A DNA stretch of 64,000 nucleotides from Pseudacidobacterium ailaaui (GCF_000688455.1 NZ_JIAL01000001.1:837001-901000); one strand, 5' to 3'. Positions 35,026 through 45,479 are shown, numbered from the stretch's first letter. The notes: generated by a model not told the origin, from the letters alone. Program-made: numbers and translations.

Positions 35026-37236
35026 TCACTGCATCCGGTCCAGACGGAACGCCGTGGCCTGAAAGTCACCCCGTAAATCCAGATCGACTCCATGGTCCAT
35101 CCAATAGGCGCCGCTCGCAGACTCTGGCAGATGTCCTTCGGGCCTTTCCGTAATCCAATGCAGGCGGTACTGTGCATTCCGGTCCAGACCCCGCAGAAAC
35201 ACACGCGGAAACGGATGGCCCATCTGGCTAGAGTGCAGAAAGGCAAAGACCACGGCCTGGTCATGATTGTCTGCAACTGATTCTGTTACAGATTCTTCGC
35301 TGCCGTTTTCTGGTGAAATGATCCGATAAAGAGCGCCGTGCTGCACGGTGTCCCGGACCTGCTTGTATTCCTCAATCATGTGCTTTGCTGTGGCAAAGTC
35401 TTCATCATTCCAGAGGTTCAGGTTCGCACCTACACCGAGCGATCCCTGCATGGAAGACAGAAAGCGGTATTCGAGCGAAGTGCTCCGGCGGTTCACCCAG
35501 TTTGGCGAATCGGTCACCCAGGCCATCATCACGCCGGGGGTGTATGCATAGGTGAATCCATCCTGAATGGAGAGCCGGTCAAATGGGTCCGTATTGTCCG
35601 AAGGCCATACCTCATCGGTGTAATGCAGAATGCCGAGGTCCACGCGGCCCCCGCCGCCGGAACAGTCTTCGATCTCTACGTTCGGATGTTTTGCGCGCAG
35701 TTCTTTGAGAATCGAATAGAGATTTTGCATGTACCTGACGTAGACTTCCTTCTGCTCATCAGGCGCGACCGCGGGCCAGCCGGGTTCAGACCAGTTCCGG
35801 TTATCGTCCCACTTGAGGAAGGCGATGTCATTCTCGCTCAGCAGTTTGTCGAGAAAGCCGAAGATGAAATCGCGCACGTCCTGCCGCGCCAGATTCAACA
35901 CGAGCTGGTTGCGTCCTTCCGTACGGGGCCGTCCGGCAAAGTTCAGCACCCAATCCGGATGCTTGCGGTAAAGGTCGCTGTCCGGATTGACCATCTCCGG
36001 CTCGACCCAGATGCCAAAGTCCATGCCGAGCGAATGGACTTTCTCAATCAGCGGCTTCAGCCCATTGGGAAACTTCTGCTTGTTCACGTACCAGTCGCCA
36101 AGTCCAGCGTGGTCGTCTTTCCGCTGGCCAAACCATCCGTCATCGATCACAAAGCGTTCCACACCGATTTTCGCGGCCTTTTCCGCCAGTGCCTCCTGCC
36201 CCTGCTCGGTCACGTTGAAGGTCGTTGCTTCCCATGAGTTGTAAAGCACAGGACGCGGACGCGGCTTCGGGGCCTGGGGCAGAATCCTTGCCAGTTCAAA
36301 CTGGTGCAGCAGACGCGAGGCCCCGCCGATGCCGTGCAGCGTAAACCCGCCATAAAAAACCGGCGTCTCCAGCTGCTCTCCTGGAGCGAGTTTGTAACCG
36401 AAATCAAACGGATTGTAGCCACCGGTGATCCGTACCTGGTCGAGGACGTCCTGCTGAATGGTGATGCGCCACGAGCCGCTCCAGGCCAGGGCCCCAAACC
36501 ATACATCGCCCGTGTCCTGGTCATGATGGTCGCCGCGCTCGATGGCAAACCACGGATTGTTCTGATGTCCGGTAGAGCCGCGGCGGCTTTCCAGGACACG
36601 CGCTCCGGGACGAATGGCCTCATGCTGTACGTTCCACTCACCCGCCCACCGGCCCGTCAAATAGTAGAGCCAGTAATCTTTGCTATTGGGCAGCGACCAC
36701 GATGCCGCTGCGGCCTCTTCGATCATCAGAGGCGCGCTTGTCTTGTTGGTGATGACAGCAGATCGGGCAAGAATCCCCGTCTTCGGGTCGATCTGATACT
36801 GGAGCTCGACGTAGACCTCGCGCTCAATGTCCTTGAGGCGGACCTTCAGTTGATTGCCATCAATCGCATGGTCCACATAATGCAGCACCAGATCACGGTT
36901 CCCATCCGGGAAAGTGATTTTCAACGCAGGCTCGTAGTACAGCCCTTCACCCCACCCGGGAAACTCCTGCAATGTGCTGCCACTGGGCAGATCAAACGAT
37001 GCATGGCCCTGGTTCCTGTGCGCCGGACCAAGAGGGTCACCCGCAGAGAGGCGCGCACCCCAGTAAAGCGGCTGCAACTCATTGGCATCATTGATGCCGA
37101 ATGCATAGGAAACATTGCCTCCCTCCATCCGGAAGACCCGCGTTTGCGCCTCGAACGTGACCGATGCGCTCTGCGCGAATGTATACGTGTACATCAGAAC
37201 AAAAGCAGCCGCCACAAGCAGCCTTACGGACCTCAT
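35026..37236 (-). CDS. Secreted GH36 alpha-galactosidase
   Basis: 736 residues with a signal peptide (VRLLVAAAFVLMYTYTFAQS). It has the GH36 N-terminal beta-supersandwich, then the catalytic barrel: RFVIDDGWFGQRKDD, LGMDFGIWVEPEMVNPDSDL, the nucleophile Asp in FLKWDDNRNW, EDCSGGGGRVDLGIL, and the acid/base Asp in WPSDNTDPFDRLSIQ. Cleaves terminal alpha-1,6-galactose from oligosaccharides or galactomannan. It stands beside the GH106-like and GH2 enzymes in a region of extracellular glycan breakdown. Confidence 0.95.
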   Translation of the reverse strand: MRSVRLLVAAAFVLMYTYTFAQSASVTFEAQTRVFRMEGGNVSYAFGINDANELQPLYWGARLSAGDPLGPAHRNQGHASFDLPSGSTLQEFPGWGEGLYYEPALKITFPDGNRDLVLHYVDHAIDGNQLKVRLKDIEREVYVELQYQIDPKTGILARSAVITNKTSAPLMIEEAAAASWSLPNSKDYWLYYLTGRWAGEWNVQHEAIRPGARVLESRRGSTGHQNNPWFAIERGDHHDQDTGDVWFGALAWSGSWRITIQQDVLDQVRITGGYNPFDFGYKLAPGEQLETPVFYGGFTLHGIGGASRLLHQFELARILPQAPKPRPRPVLYNSWEATTFNVTEQGQEALAEKAAKIGVERFVIDDGWFGQRKDDHAGLGDWYVNKQKFPNGLKPLIEKVHSLGMDFGIWVEPEMVNPDSDLYRKHPDWVLNFAGRPRTEGRNQLVLNLARQDVRDFIFGFLDKLLSENDIAFLKWDDNRNWSEPGWPAVAPDEQKEVYVRYMQNLYSILKELRAKHPNVEIEDCSGGGGRVDLGILHYTDEVWPSDNTDPFDRLSIQDGFTYAYTPGVMMAWVTDSPNWVNRRSTSLEYRFLSSMQGSLGVGANLNLWNDEDFATAKHMIEEYKQVRDTVQHGALYRIISPENGSEESVTESVADNHDQAVVFAFLHSSQMGHPFPRVFLRGLDRNAQYRLHWITERPEGHLPESASGAYWMDHGVDLDLRGDFQATAFRLDRMQ

Positions 37237-37346
37237 TGCAGAAGAGCTCCCCCAGAAAATTCGCTCAACGTAACGATATACGCAAAGGCACGTGCTGTCA
37301 CCGCTGCCGCAGTATTTCTTGACTCAGGGAGCGGAAGCCCGGCCCG

Positions 37347-37742
37347 TTACGGAACAGGCTGGGCATCGCTGGTGGCAGGAAGGGTCGGCAGTTTGCTGGT
37401 ATGTCCGGCTTCGCGCAGCACGACGTCCAGCAGCTCCAGAACTTCATCGACGCTCATGGTGTACATTTCACGGCCGTTGTCATATCCCGATTCGATGGCC
37501 CGCTTCAGATAAAGTCCGGCAATCTGCGCCGCCAGTTGGTCCGTAATCACGTGCCCGGTGCGCTTCTTCTGCTCAACCCATGCCTGACAAGGCATGGCGA
37601 CCCACACGGGCCTGCCGTTTACATCAAATCGAATGTCCACCGCATCCGCGTGACGGGTAGCGATGGCAACGATATTGGCCTTCCAGCGAACATGGAGGTC
37701 TTCGCCGGTCCAACGGTCGGTTACGTGAAAATCTTCGTACAT
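37347..37742 (-). CDS. Hypothetical protein
   Basis: 131 residues, no signal peptide, not recognised. It has an N-terminal mixed strand region (EDLHVRWKANIVAIATRHAD, IRFDVNGRPVWVAMPCQ) and a C-terminal helical region (TDQLAAQIAGLYLKRAIESG, SVDEVLELLDVVLREAG). Codon use matches the neighbours. It is divergent from the DksA-like gene by 182 bp. No ribosome binding site is clear. Function unknown. Confidence 0.55.
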   Translation of the reverse strand: MYEDFHVTDRWTGEDLHVRWKANIVAIATRHADAVDIRFDVNGRPVWVAMPCQAWVEQKKRTGHVITDQLAAQIAGLYLKRAIESGYDNGREMYTMSVDEVLELLDVVLREAGHTSKLPTLPATSDAQPVP

Positions 37743-37924
37743 GACTGGTCTTAGTGTATCAAGGCCGCTTGAACCGCTCCCCTTTGCTGCATACAGACGG
37801 GCCTTGGCCTTTTATCACAGATAAGAAAACTTATCGTGAGGGAAACAAATCTTTCCCCTTGCTTGCGCGTCCAATATCTGAACGAGCACGTAAAACATTT
37901 CGGAGAGTTAAAGGAGTACGGACC

Positions 37925-38311
37925 GTGACACTTTCCCCGCAGGAAATCAAACATCTGGAAAACAAGCTGCACCAGCAAGCGAAGCTTATCGAGCGCTCCA
38001 TGATCACTGCTGTTGAACAGGGACGCCAGACTGTGGCTGAAGAAGCGCTGGACCCGGCCGATCTGGCCGTCACTGCCTACCAAAAAGAAATGCTGTTCAC
38101 CCAAGGCACGACTGGGGCTGACCAGCTCTCTCTCATCCGTCTGGCCCTGGAACGCCTCCGGGAAGGCGGCTATGGCGAGTGTATGGAGTGCGGCAACAGT
38201 ATCGGCAGAAAACGCCTGGAAGCGCTCCCCTGGACCCCCTATTGCATTGAGTGCCAGGAAAAAATTGAAAAGGGCGAACTGGAGCCTGTGGCCCCCGGCC
38301 GCGTGGCCTAG
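37925..38311 (+). CDS. DksA/TraR-family transcription factor
   Basis: 128 residues. A coiled-coil N-terminal half ends in the tip motif LDPADLAVTAYQ, which keeps the DxxDxA of functional DksA. The C-terminal zinc finger follows (CMECGNSIGRKRLE, then TPYCIECQEKI; CxxC-x17-CxxC). DksA binds the RNA polymerase secondary channel and works with ppGpp. The GTG at 37925 is preceded by AAAGGAG; an open frame extends back to 37754 but lacks coding character. The stop is directly followed by the inverted-repeat-rich region at 38311. Confidence 0.88.
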   Translation: MTLSPQEIKHLENKLHQQAKLIERSMITAVEQGRQTVAEEALDPADLAVTAYQKEMLFTQGTTGADQLSLIRLALERLREGGYGECMECGNSIGRKRLEALPWTPYCIECQEKIEKGELEPVAPGRVA

Positions 38312-38629
38312 TTGCCTCGTTTCGGCATTTGATGGTGCAGGGTTCACAACCGCATCCAAATGCCGGGACCCAACACCTCGGGTGGCAGGCAACTCATTTT
38401 CTGTATCGGCACATCCATCTTAAGCAAACAGCGCACATTTCAGACTGCGCTTACATATCTGCAAACAAAGGTTGCAGAGCTGACGACCTGCCTGTCCCTC
38501 TGAGAGCTGACCATGGGTGAAGCCTGTGCTGGCGCGCCCGATGGCCCGGGCACAGGCTGCCTGGTATCTCTCAAAGGGCCACACGCAGGCTTGCTTCAGG
38601 TTCGCTGATTACAGGAGAACAGTACACAC
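38311..38629 (+). ncRNA. Candidate structured RNA between the DksA-like gene and the GT4 gene
   Basis: A 318-bp gap without a gene, unusually full of inverted repeats. GTTGCCT (38311-38317) with AGGCAAC (38387-38393) closes a domain. Inside it CGGCATTTG (38323-38331) pairs with CAAATGCCG (38357-38365), and a GGTT/AACC tip lies within. Downstream are GCGCA/TGCGC (38431-38450) and TCTGCAA/TTGCAGA (38458-38478). A long imperfect stem spans 38501-38572: TGAGAG/CTCTCA outside, ACCA/TGGT, and AGCCTGTGC/GCACAGGCT (38521-38529, 38549-38557). It could be a leader riboregulator of the downstream gene, an independent RNA, or a terminator followed by a leader. I recognise no known family. Confidence 0.4.
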
Positions 38630-39703
38630 ATGAAAATTGCCCAGGTCGCCCCGCTTTATGAAAGTGTGCCTCCCAAATTGTATGGCGGTACAGAAAGGAT
38701 CGTTTCCTATCTGACCGAGGAGTTAGTGCGGCAGGGACACGAGGTGACCCTATTTGCCAGTGGCGACTCTGAAACCGCCGCTGATCTGCGTGCCATCTGC
38801 CCTCGTTCTCTTCGCCTGGAAGGCAGCAAAGTCATAGATCCCTTTGCGCACCACATAAGAATGCTGGAAATGGTGGCCAAAGAAGCAGAGGACTTCGACA
38901 TCATCCACTATCACGTGGACTATCTGCACTTTCCTTTGACCCGCCGTCTGGGTGTTCCCGCCGTCACCACGCTTCACGGCCGTCTGGACATTCCCGACAT
39001 TCACCCGCTTTTTCGCGAGTTTGCCGAAATGCATCTGGTCTCCATCTCCGATGCACAGCGCCTGCCTGTGCCCTGGGCCAACTGGGTGTCCACGGTGCAT
39101 CATGGACTACCAGAGCATCTGTATCACCCGCATCAGAGGCCGGGAAATTACCTGGCCTTTCTGGGCCGTATTTCGCCGGAAAAGCGCGTGGACCGCGCCA
39201 TTGAAATTGCCATCCGAGCGGATATGCCGATCAAAATTGCCGCCAAGGTAGACCGCGCCGACAAAGAGTATTTTGATGAGAAGATCCGCAAACTCCTCAA
39301 ACATCCACTGGTCGAATATATTGGCGAGATCGGCGAAAAGGAAAAGAACGAGTTTCTCGGTCGTGCTCATGCTTTGCTTCTGCCCATCGATTGGCCTGAA
39401 CCCTTTGGACTGGTCATGATTGAAGCAATGGCCTGCGGAACTCCCGTAATTGCATGGAAAATGGGGTCCGTTCCGGAGGTCCTTGAGGACGGGACCACGG
39501 GCTTTATCGTTTCCTCGATCGAGGAGGCTGCTGCTGCCGTGGACCGCGCGTCTGCTCTCGACCGCCAGAAATGTCGGCAGCGTTTTGAACAGCGATTCAC
39601 GGCCAGCCGCATGGCAAAGGACTATCTTGATGTCTATGCAAAGATCTGCGGCCAGGAGCCGGAATTTACCTTGCTCGATAAAACAGTCCCCGTGGCTGCA
39701 TAA
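38630..39703 (+). CDS. GT4-family glycosyltransferase
   Basis: 357 residues of the GT-B fold. The acceptor half begins [20 protein letters not shown] and the nucleotide-sugar half contains [20 protein letters not shown] and [20 protein letters not shown], with the ExFGxxxxEAMA signature of GT4. ACAGGAG precedes the ATG. The gene for a glycogen-debranching-like enzyme starts 22 bp downstream, so they form an operon. The acceptor is unknown; a role in storage or compatible-solute glycan metabolism is inferred from the neighbour only. Confidence 0.88.
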   Translation: MKIAQVAPLYESVPPKLYGGTERIVSYLTEELVRQGHEVTLFASGDSETAADLRAICPRSLRLEGSKVIDPFAHHIRMLEMVAKEAEDFDIIHYHVDYLHFPLTRRLGVPAVTTLHGRLDIPDIHPLFREFAEMHLVSISDAQRLPVPWANWVSTVHHGLPEHLYHPHQRPGNYLAFLGRISPEKRVDRAIEIAIRADMPIKIAAKVDRADKEYFDEKIRKLLKHPLVEYIGEIGEKEKNEFLGRAHALLLPIDWPEPFGLVMIEAMACGTPVIAWKMGSVPEVLEDGTTGFIVSSIEEAAAAVDRASALDRQKCRQRFEQRFTASRMAKDYLDVYAKICGQEPEFTLLDKTVPVAA

Positions 39704-39725
39704 AATTTCTCCGGAGACGGAAGCT

Positions 39726-41912
39726 ATGGCTGTAAAGCAGATGCCGGATTCCGACGTCATCGAGATAGGCAATCAGTTCTACATCCGTGCCCAGTCCTCC
39801 TTTGCAGACAGCAGAACACTGGTGCTCATGCATCGGGACACCTTTGCCGTCTTTGACCGCAACGGCGACATCCTTCCTCTCGGCGTAGGCCAACAGGGCC
39901 TCTTCTTCAATGAGACCCGTCACCTTTCACGGCTGGAAATGCGCATCTGCGGCATGCGCCCCTTGCTGCTGAGCTCCAATATTCGCCAGGACAACATCCT
40001 GCTGTCGGTTGACCTCACCAATCCTGATCTCGAACTGCCTTCTGGTGAGTCTCTTCCCAGCGGGTCCATCCATGTCTACCGGGCAAAATTCCTTTCCGAC
40101 GGATATTGCCTCGACCACATCACCGTTCACAACTACAGCCAAAAAACGGTAGACATTGAACTGTCTTTTTTCTTTGACGCGGATTTTGCAGACATCTTTG
40201 AGGTGCGCGGGCAGCACCGTCCGGCCCGCGGCCAGGTGCTTGCTCCGCAGACCTCTTCCTCGGGAATGACTCTCGCCTATGAAGGCCTGGACCATGTGCT
40301 GCGGCAGACCCGAATCACCTGCTCCGCTGTTTCCTGTATGCCTGACGAAAGGTCGCTGACAGTCCCGCTTCATCTTCAGGAAAAGGAAGAGGCCACCTTT
40401 CTGTTGAAGATTCAATGCCTGAGTAATGGAAGCGAGATGGTGGCTCCGGATTTTGACCTGGGCCTCCAGCAAATCAGCACATCGCGGCGCACCTCGCCGT
40501 TGTCAGGCATCGACATATTCACTTCCAACGAGCAGTTCAACGACTGGCTCAACCGCTCCAAGGCCGACCTGGAGATGCTTACGGCCGAGACTCCATTTGG
40601 GCCTTATCCCTACGCCGGCGTGCCCTGGTTCAGTACTGTCTTTGGACGGGATGGCATCATCACGGCCCTGGAAACGCTATGGCTCGCTCCGGACATCGCC
40701 CAAGGAGTGCTTTCTTATCTGTCGGCCACGCAAGCCACCGGCCTCGATCCGGAAAGGGACGCAGAGCCAGGCAAGATCCTCCACGAGACGCGAAAAGGGG
40801 AGATGGCAGAGCTGCGCGAAGTGCCCTTCGGCCGCTACTACGGCAGCGTAGATGCCACTCCACTCTTTGTTGTTCTGGCTGCCGCTTACTACCAGCGCAC
40901 AGGCGACCTCGGGTTCCTGCGCGAGATCTGGCCCCACATCGATGCCGCACTGCACTGGATCGACGAGTATGGCGACATCGACCGAGATGGCTTCGTGGAA
41001 TATGCCCGGCAGAATGAGAAGGGGCTGCTTCAGCAGGGGTGGAAAGACTCACAGGACTCCGTCTTTCATGCCAACGGCGCAATCGCAAAAGGTCCGATCG
41101 CCCTCTGTGAAGTACAGTCTTACGTGTATGCCGCCAAATCCGGAATCGCCACTGTTGCTGAAGACCTGGGTAAAACAGAGCTCGCTGCAGAATTAAGAAA
41201 GCAGGCCGAAGAACTGCGCCGTCAGTTCACTTCCGCCTTCTGGTGCGATGAGCTGTCCACCTTCGCCCTCGCACTCGATGGCGATAAAAAACAATGTCGG
41301 GCCCGCAGCTCCAACGCCGGACACTGCCTTTTTTCCGGCATCGCTTCCCCTGCTCATGCACGCAGCGTTGCCGAGACCCTGTTCTCTCCGGCATTCTTCT
41401 CTGGCTGGGGGGTCCGCACCATCGCTGCAGGAGAAAAACGCTACAACCCCATGTCTTACCACAATGGATCGGTGTGGCCGCATGACAATGCGCTCATCGC
41501 CTATGGCCTGGCCGCAGCCCCCGGCAAAGACCTGGCACTCAAGATCCTCTCTGGTCTTCTCGACCTCTCCCTGTTTGTGGACATGCACCGCCTGCCGGAA
41601 CTCATCTGCGGATTTCCGCGCCGCCCGGGGAAAGGTCCTACCCTCTATCCGGTGGCCTGCTCTCCTCAGGCGTGGGCTGCCGGCGCGGTCTTCATGGCGC
41701 TTCAGGCCTGCCTGGGCCTCTCCATCGACGCGAAAGAGTCCCGCGTCTACCTCAAATATGCTTCCTTGCCTGAGGCCTTACAGCGCGTCCGCATCCGCGG
41801 CCTTCAGGTGGGAAGTGCTTCGCTTGACCTTGCCATTGAACGACATGCCCAGAGCGTGAGCGTGGACATCCTGCACCGCAGCGGCACCGTTGAGCTGGTG
41901 ACTCTGAAATGA
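39726..41912 (+). CDS. Glycogen-debranching-type amylo-alpha-1,6-glucosidase
   Basis: 728 residues, cytoplasmic. The N-terminal beta domain (about 10-340) matches the GDE N-terminal type ([47 protein letters not shown]). An alpha/alpha-toroid catalytic domain follows, with [40 protein letters not shown] and [19 protein letters not shown]. Probably removes alpha-1,6 branches from glycogen-like glucan. The ATG at 39726 is after CGGAGACGG. It overlaps nothing but is 22 bp from the GT4 gene. The exact glycan is not certain. Confidence 0.88.
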   Translation: MAVKQMPDSDVIEIGNQFYIRAQSSFADSRTLVLMHRDTFAVFDRNGDILPLGVGQQGLFFNETRHLSRLEMRICGMRPLLLSSNIRQDNILLSVDLTNPDLELPSGESLPSGSIHVYRAKFLSDGYCLDHITVHNYSQKTVDIELSFFFDADFADIFEVRGQHRPARGQVLAPQTSSSGMTLAYEGLDHVLRQTRITCSAVSCMPDERSLTVPLHLQEKEEATFLLKIQCLSNGSEMVAPDFDLGLQQISTSRRTSPLSGIDIFTSNEQFNDWLNRSKADLEMLTAETPFGPYPYAGVPWFSTVFGRDGIITALETLWLAPDIAQGVLSYLSATQATGLDPERDAEPGKILHETRKGEMAELREVPFGRYYGSVDATPLFVVLAAAYYQRTGDLGFLREIWPHIDAALHWIDEYGDIDRDGFVEYARQNEKGLLQQGWKDSQDSVFHANGAIAKGPIALCEVQSYVYAAKSGIATVAEDLGKTELAAELRKQAEELRRQFTSAFWCDELSTFALALDGDKKQCRARSSNAGHCLFSGIASPAHARSVAETLFSPAFFSGWGVRTIAAGEKRYNPMSYHNGSVWPHDNALIAYGLAAAPGKDLALKILSGLLDLSLFVDMHRLPELICGFPRRPGKGPTLYPVACSPQAWAAGAVFMALQACLGLSIDAKESRVYLKYASLPEALQRVRIRGLQVGSASLDLAIERHAQSVSVDILHRSGTVELVTLK

Positions 41913-41919
41913 TGCCGCC

Positions 41920-43611
41920 TTATGGCTTCGCGACCGGCTCATCCACCGTCACATAACGGTCCGCCTTTACGTCCTTAAGCGTCTGGACGATACCGCTTGG
42001 CCAGCGGATCTCGACCGTCTGGGCCTGCGTATCTCTACCCAGACCAAAATGCACACGCGGATCATTGGCAGAAAGATAGCTGGCTGTTGATGTGACCGTC
42101 TGCCATTGAGGTCCACCTGACGTTATGACCTTCACGACTGCGCCAATGCCATCGCGATTGCTCTTGTGCCCCACCAGCTTCAGGCCCAGCCAATGATTGC
42201 TTGTCTCAGTCTGGTTGATGAGTACATGGGCCGGACCTCCATTCTCTGTCACTACGGCATCCAGTCGGCCGTCATTGTTGATGTCACCGACGGCCATGCC
42301 CCGCCCCACCCAGCGCCTGGTAAACACATCGCCTGAAACCGCAGAAACATCCACAAATTTTTTGCCGCCAATGTTGCGCGCCAACAGGACCGGCTCGCGA
42401 TAATGCAGCTGAGGAAAGGTCTTTTCAATCGTGTCCAGGTCATGCCCCTGCGCAATCAGCAGGTCTTTCCAGCCATCATTGTCGTAATCCATGAAGCGGA
42501 TGCCCCATCCGGAATGCAGCAAAGTCATGCCTCCGATTCCGGAAAGATAGCTGGCATAAGTAAACGAGCCATCGCCGCTGTTCTGGTAGAGCGCATATTT
42601 CTGGTTGGCCAGATTATCAATCACCAGATCGGGCCAGCCATCATTGTTATAGTCAGCGAAGTCTACGCCCATCCCGGCATAGGTGCGGCCTTCGCCGTCC
42701 ACAGCAATCTCTGATTCCAGTCCCACTTCCTCAAAGGTCCCATTCCCCTTGTTGTGGAAGAGGTACTCCACCATGGAATCGTTGGCAACAATGATGTCAA
42801 TGTGCCCGTCTCGGTCGTAGTCTGCAATGGCGATCCCCAGGGCCTTGGCCGGCTTGTCCAGTCCCAGCTTGTGGGCCTCTTCCGTAAAGGTGCCATTGCC
42901 GTTGTTGTGGTATACCAGCATGGAAATCGGCTGGAAAACATCAGGATGGCAGTATCCGCGGTACCCTTCGCGATGCTCGCCGCACCAGAGATCGTCCCAG
43001 TCCCATTGGATATAGCGGAGGACCACAAGGTCCAGCAGCCCGTCATTGTCCAGGTCCACCCATGCGGCGCTGGTGGACCAGCCGCTGCCGCCCACTCCTG
43101 CTTTTTCTGTCACATCGGTAAACGTGCCGTTGCCGTTATTGTGGTAAAGCCTGTTGCCGCCGTAGGCAGTCACGTAGAGGTCTTCGTAGCCGTCGTTGTC
43201 ATAATCTCCGACTGCCACCCCCATTCCGTAACCCACACCCTGAAGGCCGGCCTTCTCGGTCACGTCCTCAAAGGTCCCGTTTGCCTTTTGGTGATAGAGC
43301 CGGTTCCAAAATTGCGGGCCTGTTTTTTGCGGAATGGTGCCTTTCGGTGTGGGATCTCCGAACGGGGCACCATTAACCAGAAACAGATCCAGTCGCCCAT
43401 CATTGTCATAATCAAACAGGGCCACCCCGGATCCCATCGTCTCAATCAGATATTTCCGCGACGTGTGCGGGGCCTGATGCAGAAAGTGGACGCCGACCTG
43501 GTCGGTAACTTCCACAAATTTTCCCGGAACCAGATTGGGGTCAGCAGCTTGTGCGAAGCACCCAGCAACCGAAATCACTCCTAAACAAAGCGATGACAGC
43601 AAATCCTTCAT
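41920..43611 (-). CDS. Secreted FG-GAP/UnbV (CRTAC1-type) protein
   Basis: 563 residues with a signal peptide (LLSSLCLGVISVAGCFAQA). The body is a chain of FG-GAP/VCBS repeats such as VALFDYDNDGRLDLFLVNG, VAVGDYDNDGYEDLYVTAYG and VDFADYNNDGWPDLVIDNL, each carrying a DxDxDG-type calcium site. This implies a beta-propeller. The C-terminal ASPIC/UnbV domain is visible as RVHFGLGRDTQAQTVEIRWP and GIVQTLKDVKAD. Likely extracellular binding; no enzyme motif. It overlaps the next gene upstream by ATGA. Confidence 0.9.
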   Translation of the reverse strand: MKDLLSSLCLGVISVAGCFAQAADPNLVPGKFVEVTDQVGVHFLHQAPHTSRKYLIETMGSGVALFDYDNDGRLDLFLVNGAPFGDPTPKGTIPQKTGPQFWNRLYHQKANGTFEDVTEKAGLQGVGYGMGVAVGDYDNDGYEDLYVTAYGGNRLYHNNGNGTFTDVTEKAGVGGSGWSTSAAWVDLDNDGLLDLVVLRYIQWDWDDLWCGEHREGYRGYCHPDVFQPISMLVYHNNGNGTFTEEAHKLGLDKPAKALGIAIADYDRDGHIDIIVANDSMVEYLFHNKGNGTFEEVGLESEIAVDGEGRTYAGMGVDFADYNNDGWPDLVIDNLANQKYALYQNSGDGSFTYASYLSGIGGMTLLHSGWGIRFMDYDNDGWKDLLIAQGHDLDTIEKTFPQLHYREPVLLARNIGGKKFVDVSAVSGDVFTRRWVGRGMAVGDINNDGRLDAVVTENGGPAHVLINQTETSNHWLGLKLVGHKSNRDGIGAVVKVITSGGPQWQTVTSTASYLSANDPRVHFGLGRDTQAQTVEIRWPSGIVQTLKDVKADRYVTVDEPVAKP

Positions 43612-45479
43612 GGTCTGGCTTTCGCCTCTTTTTTAGGCTGCCCTTCGCAGACTGTACAAAGCTCGCCGGTGATTCCCTTGCCTTCCTGCACCGTATAAAT
43701 GCGGTCTACATTCGGAGGAATGATTTTCTCCCTCTGCCCGTCAGGCCACCGGACTTCCACCATGTCCACCTTCGTCGCATCGCCCAGTCCAAAATGCGGA
43801 CGCATGTCATTGGACGACAAATAGCTTCCGCCGCTGATGACATCCTGCCGCTGCCGGGTCCCGTTCACCGTCAGATAGACCTGCGCCCCTATCGCGTCCC
43901 GCGGACCCTTCGGCCCTCCTACCAGCTTAAATGCGATCCAATGATGCTTGTCTGCATTGACGTTGCGCAGCAGCACGGGGGTATTGTCGATCACGTTGAC
44001 AACAACATCCATTTTGCCGTCGTTAAACAGATCTCCGAAGGCCGCACCGCGTCCTGCAAACACATCGGCCAGTCCTGTGCCCTTGACCGGAGGCACCAGC
44101 TCAAATTTTTTTCCCTGGTTGTTGTGATACAGCAACGGACGTTCGGCAAAGGTTGTCCCCCAGTCCTGCTTGTCCACCTGCGGGTAGACGTGGCCATTGA
44201 TCATCATCAGGTCCAGCCATCCGTCATTGTCGTAGTCCAGAAAACCAGTGCCCCATCCCAGAAAGGGAATCGTGTCCTGCGCAATCCCTGCGTGATAGCT
44301 CACATCTGTAAAATTCCCGTCCCCGTCATTGTGATAGAGCACTTTGTAATCATCCGAAAAGTCCGTGGCCAGAAGGTCCAGCCGGCCGTTGTTCTCATAG
44401 TCCCCTACCGCAATGCCCATGGCTGCAATCTCGCGTCCATCCTGGTTCAGGGCAAAGCCGGAAGCATAGCTGTCGTCCTCAAAAGTCCCGTCGCCTTTAT
44501 TGATGTAAAGATAATTCGGCGTGGAGTCGTCGCCCACAACCAGGTCCACTTTGCCATCATTGTTCACATCCGCAAAAATTCCAGTAAACCCGTAATACCC
44601 GTTCGGGTCATTGACGCCCGCCTTCACGCTTACATCGGTAAAGGTTCCGTCTCCATTGTTATGGAACAGATGGTCGTGTTCTCCCTGTAAGCCGCGCGGG
44701 CCACACATTACGCTGATTCCGCGAAACTGGCAGAAGTTAAACGAGACAGCCTTGGTCCCCGGAACCGGAGGATTGTCCATGTCATAGTGCACATATCCTG
44801 GAACAAAAAGGTCCAACCGACCGTCCCCATCATAGTCGCCCCAGGTCGGACCGGTAGACCAGTTCCCCAGCGTCACTCCTGCCTTTTCGGCCACATCGGT
44901 AAAGGTCCCGTCATGGTTGTTACGGTACAAACGGTTTTTGCCAAAGTTGGTCACATACAGATCAGGCCAGCCATCGTTGTCAAAATCGCCCACGGCACAG
45001 CCAAACCCCCAGCGGTCATTGGTGGTGCCCGTCTTTTCCGCCACGTTGGTAAAGGTACCGTCGTGATTATTGTGAAAGAGGGCTGCGTGCGGCGGAGTGG
45101 CCTTGCCCTGCATCGCGTCATAGGTCGAGCCATTGACCAGGTAGATGTCCAGCCAGCCGTCATTGTCATAATCAATCAGACATACTCCGGAGCCATTTGT
45201 TTCAATAATGAACTGCTTCTCCGAAGTCCCCATCGTGTGGTGCCAGGCCGCCAGACCGGACTCCTTTGTGATGTCCTTGAAAACCACTGGCCCTGAGTCC
45301 ACAAATCCGCCCGCAGTAATTGGGCGGTTCTGGGCATCACGAATGGGAGCATGGACTCCTCCGGTGGCATTGCCCCCTCCGCCCATGGGCTGCTGCGGAC
45401 CGGAACTCTGGGCCTGTAAAGCTCCAGCAAGAGCAAGAAAAATGAAGCTGATACACACTCGGCTGCTCGACGACACCAT
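43608..45479 (-). CDS. Secreted FG-GAP/UnbV (CRTAC1-type) protein
   Basis: About 623 residues, a paralogue of the gene downstream. Signal peptide VCISFIFLALAGALQAQ is followed by FG-GAP repeats (VCLIDYDNDGWLDIYLVNGS, CAVGDFDNDGWPDLYVTNFG, LLATDFSDDYKVLYHNDGDG). A C-terminal UnbV domain contains RPHFGLGDATKVDMVEVRWP, and the end has a short Cys-containing tail (GELCTVCEGQPKKEAKA). The ATG at 45479 follows AGGTGAG and gives a clean signal peptide; a GTG at 45503 is alternative. The stop overlaps the second copy's ATG, so the pair is co-translated. Confidence 0.88.
   Translation of the reverse strand: MVSSSSRVCISFIFLALAGALQAQSSGPQQPMGGGGNATGGVHAPIRDAQNRPITAGGFVDSGPVVFKDITKESGLAAWHHTMGTSEKQFIIETNGSGVCLIDYDNDGWLDIYLVNGSTYDAMQGKATPPHAALFHNNHDGTFTNVAEKTGTTNDRWGFGCAVGDFDNDGWPDLYVTNFGKNRLYRNNHDGTFTDVAEKAGVTLGNWSTGPTWGDYDGDGRLDLFVPGYVHYDMDNPPVPGTKAVSFNFCQFRGISVMCGPRGLQGEHDHLFHNNGDGTFTDVSVKAGVNDPNGYYGFTGIFADVNNDGKVDLVVGDDSTPNYLYINKGDGTFEDDSYASGFALNQDGREIAAMGIAVGDYENNGRLDLLATDFSDDYKVLYHNDGDGNFTDVSYHAGIAQDTIPFLGWGTGFLDYDNDGWLDLMMINGHVYPQVDKQDWGTTFAERPLLYHNNQGKKFELVPPVKGTGLADVFAGRGAAFGDLFNDGKMDVVVNVIDNTPVLLRNVNADKHHWIAFKLVGGPKGPRDAIGAQVYLTVNGTRQRQDVISGGSYLSSNDMRPHFGLGDATKVDMVEVRWPDGQREKIIPPNVDRIYTVQEGKGITGELCTVCEGQPKKEAKARP

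Noticed and set aside
38501-38572. 6S RNA or a known riboswitch
   Set aside because: The long imperfect stem is reminiscent of 6S, but I could not match conserved bubble or ligand-core motifs of 6S, TPP, SAM, cobalamin or c-di-GMP RNAs.
41920-45479. Many similar short DNA repeats suggesting a repeat array
   Set aside because: They encode FG-GAP/VCBS protein repeats in two long genes; spacing and reading frame explain them, so no CRISPR or DNA repeat array.
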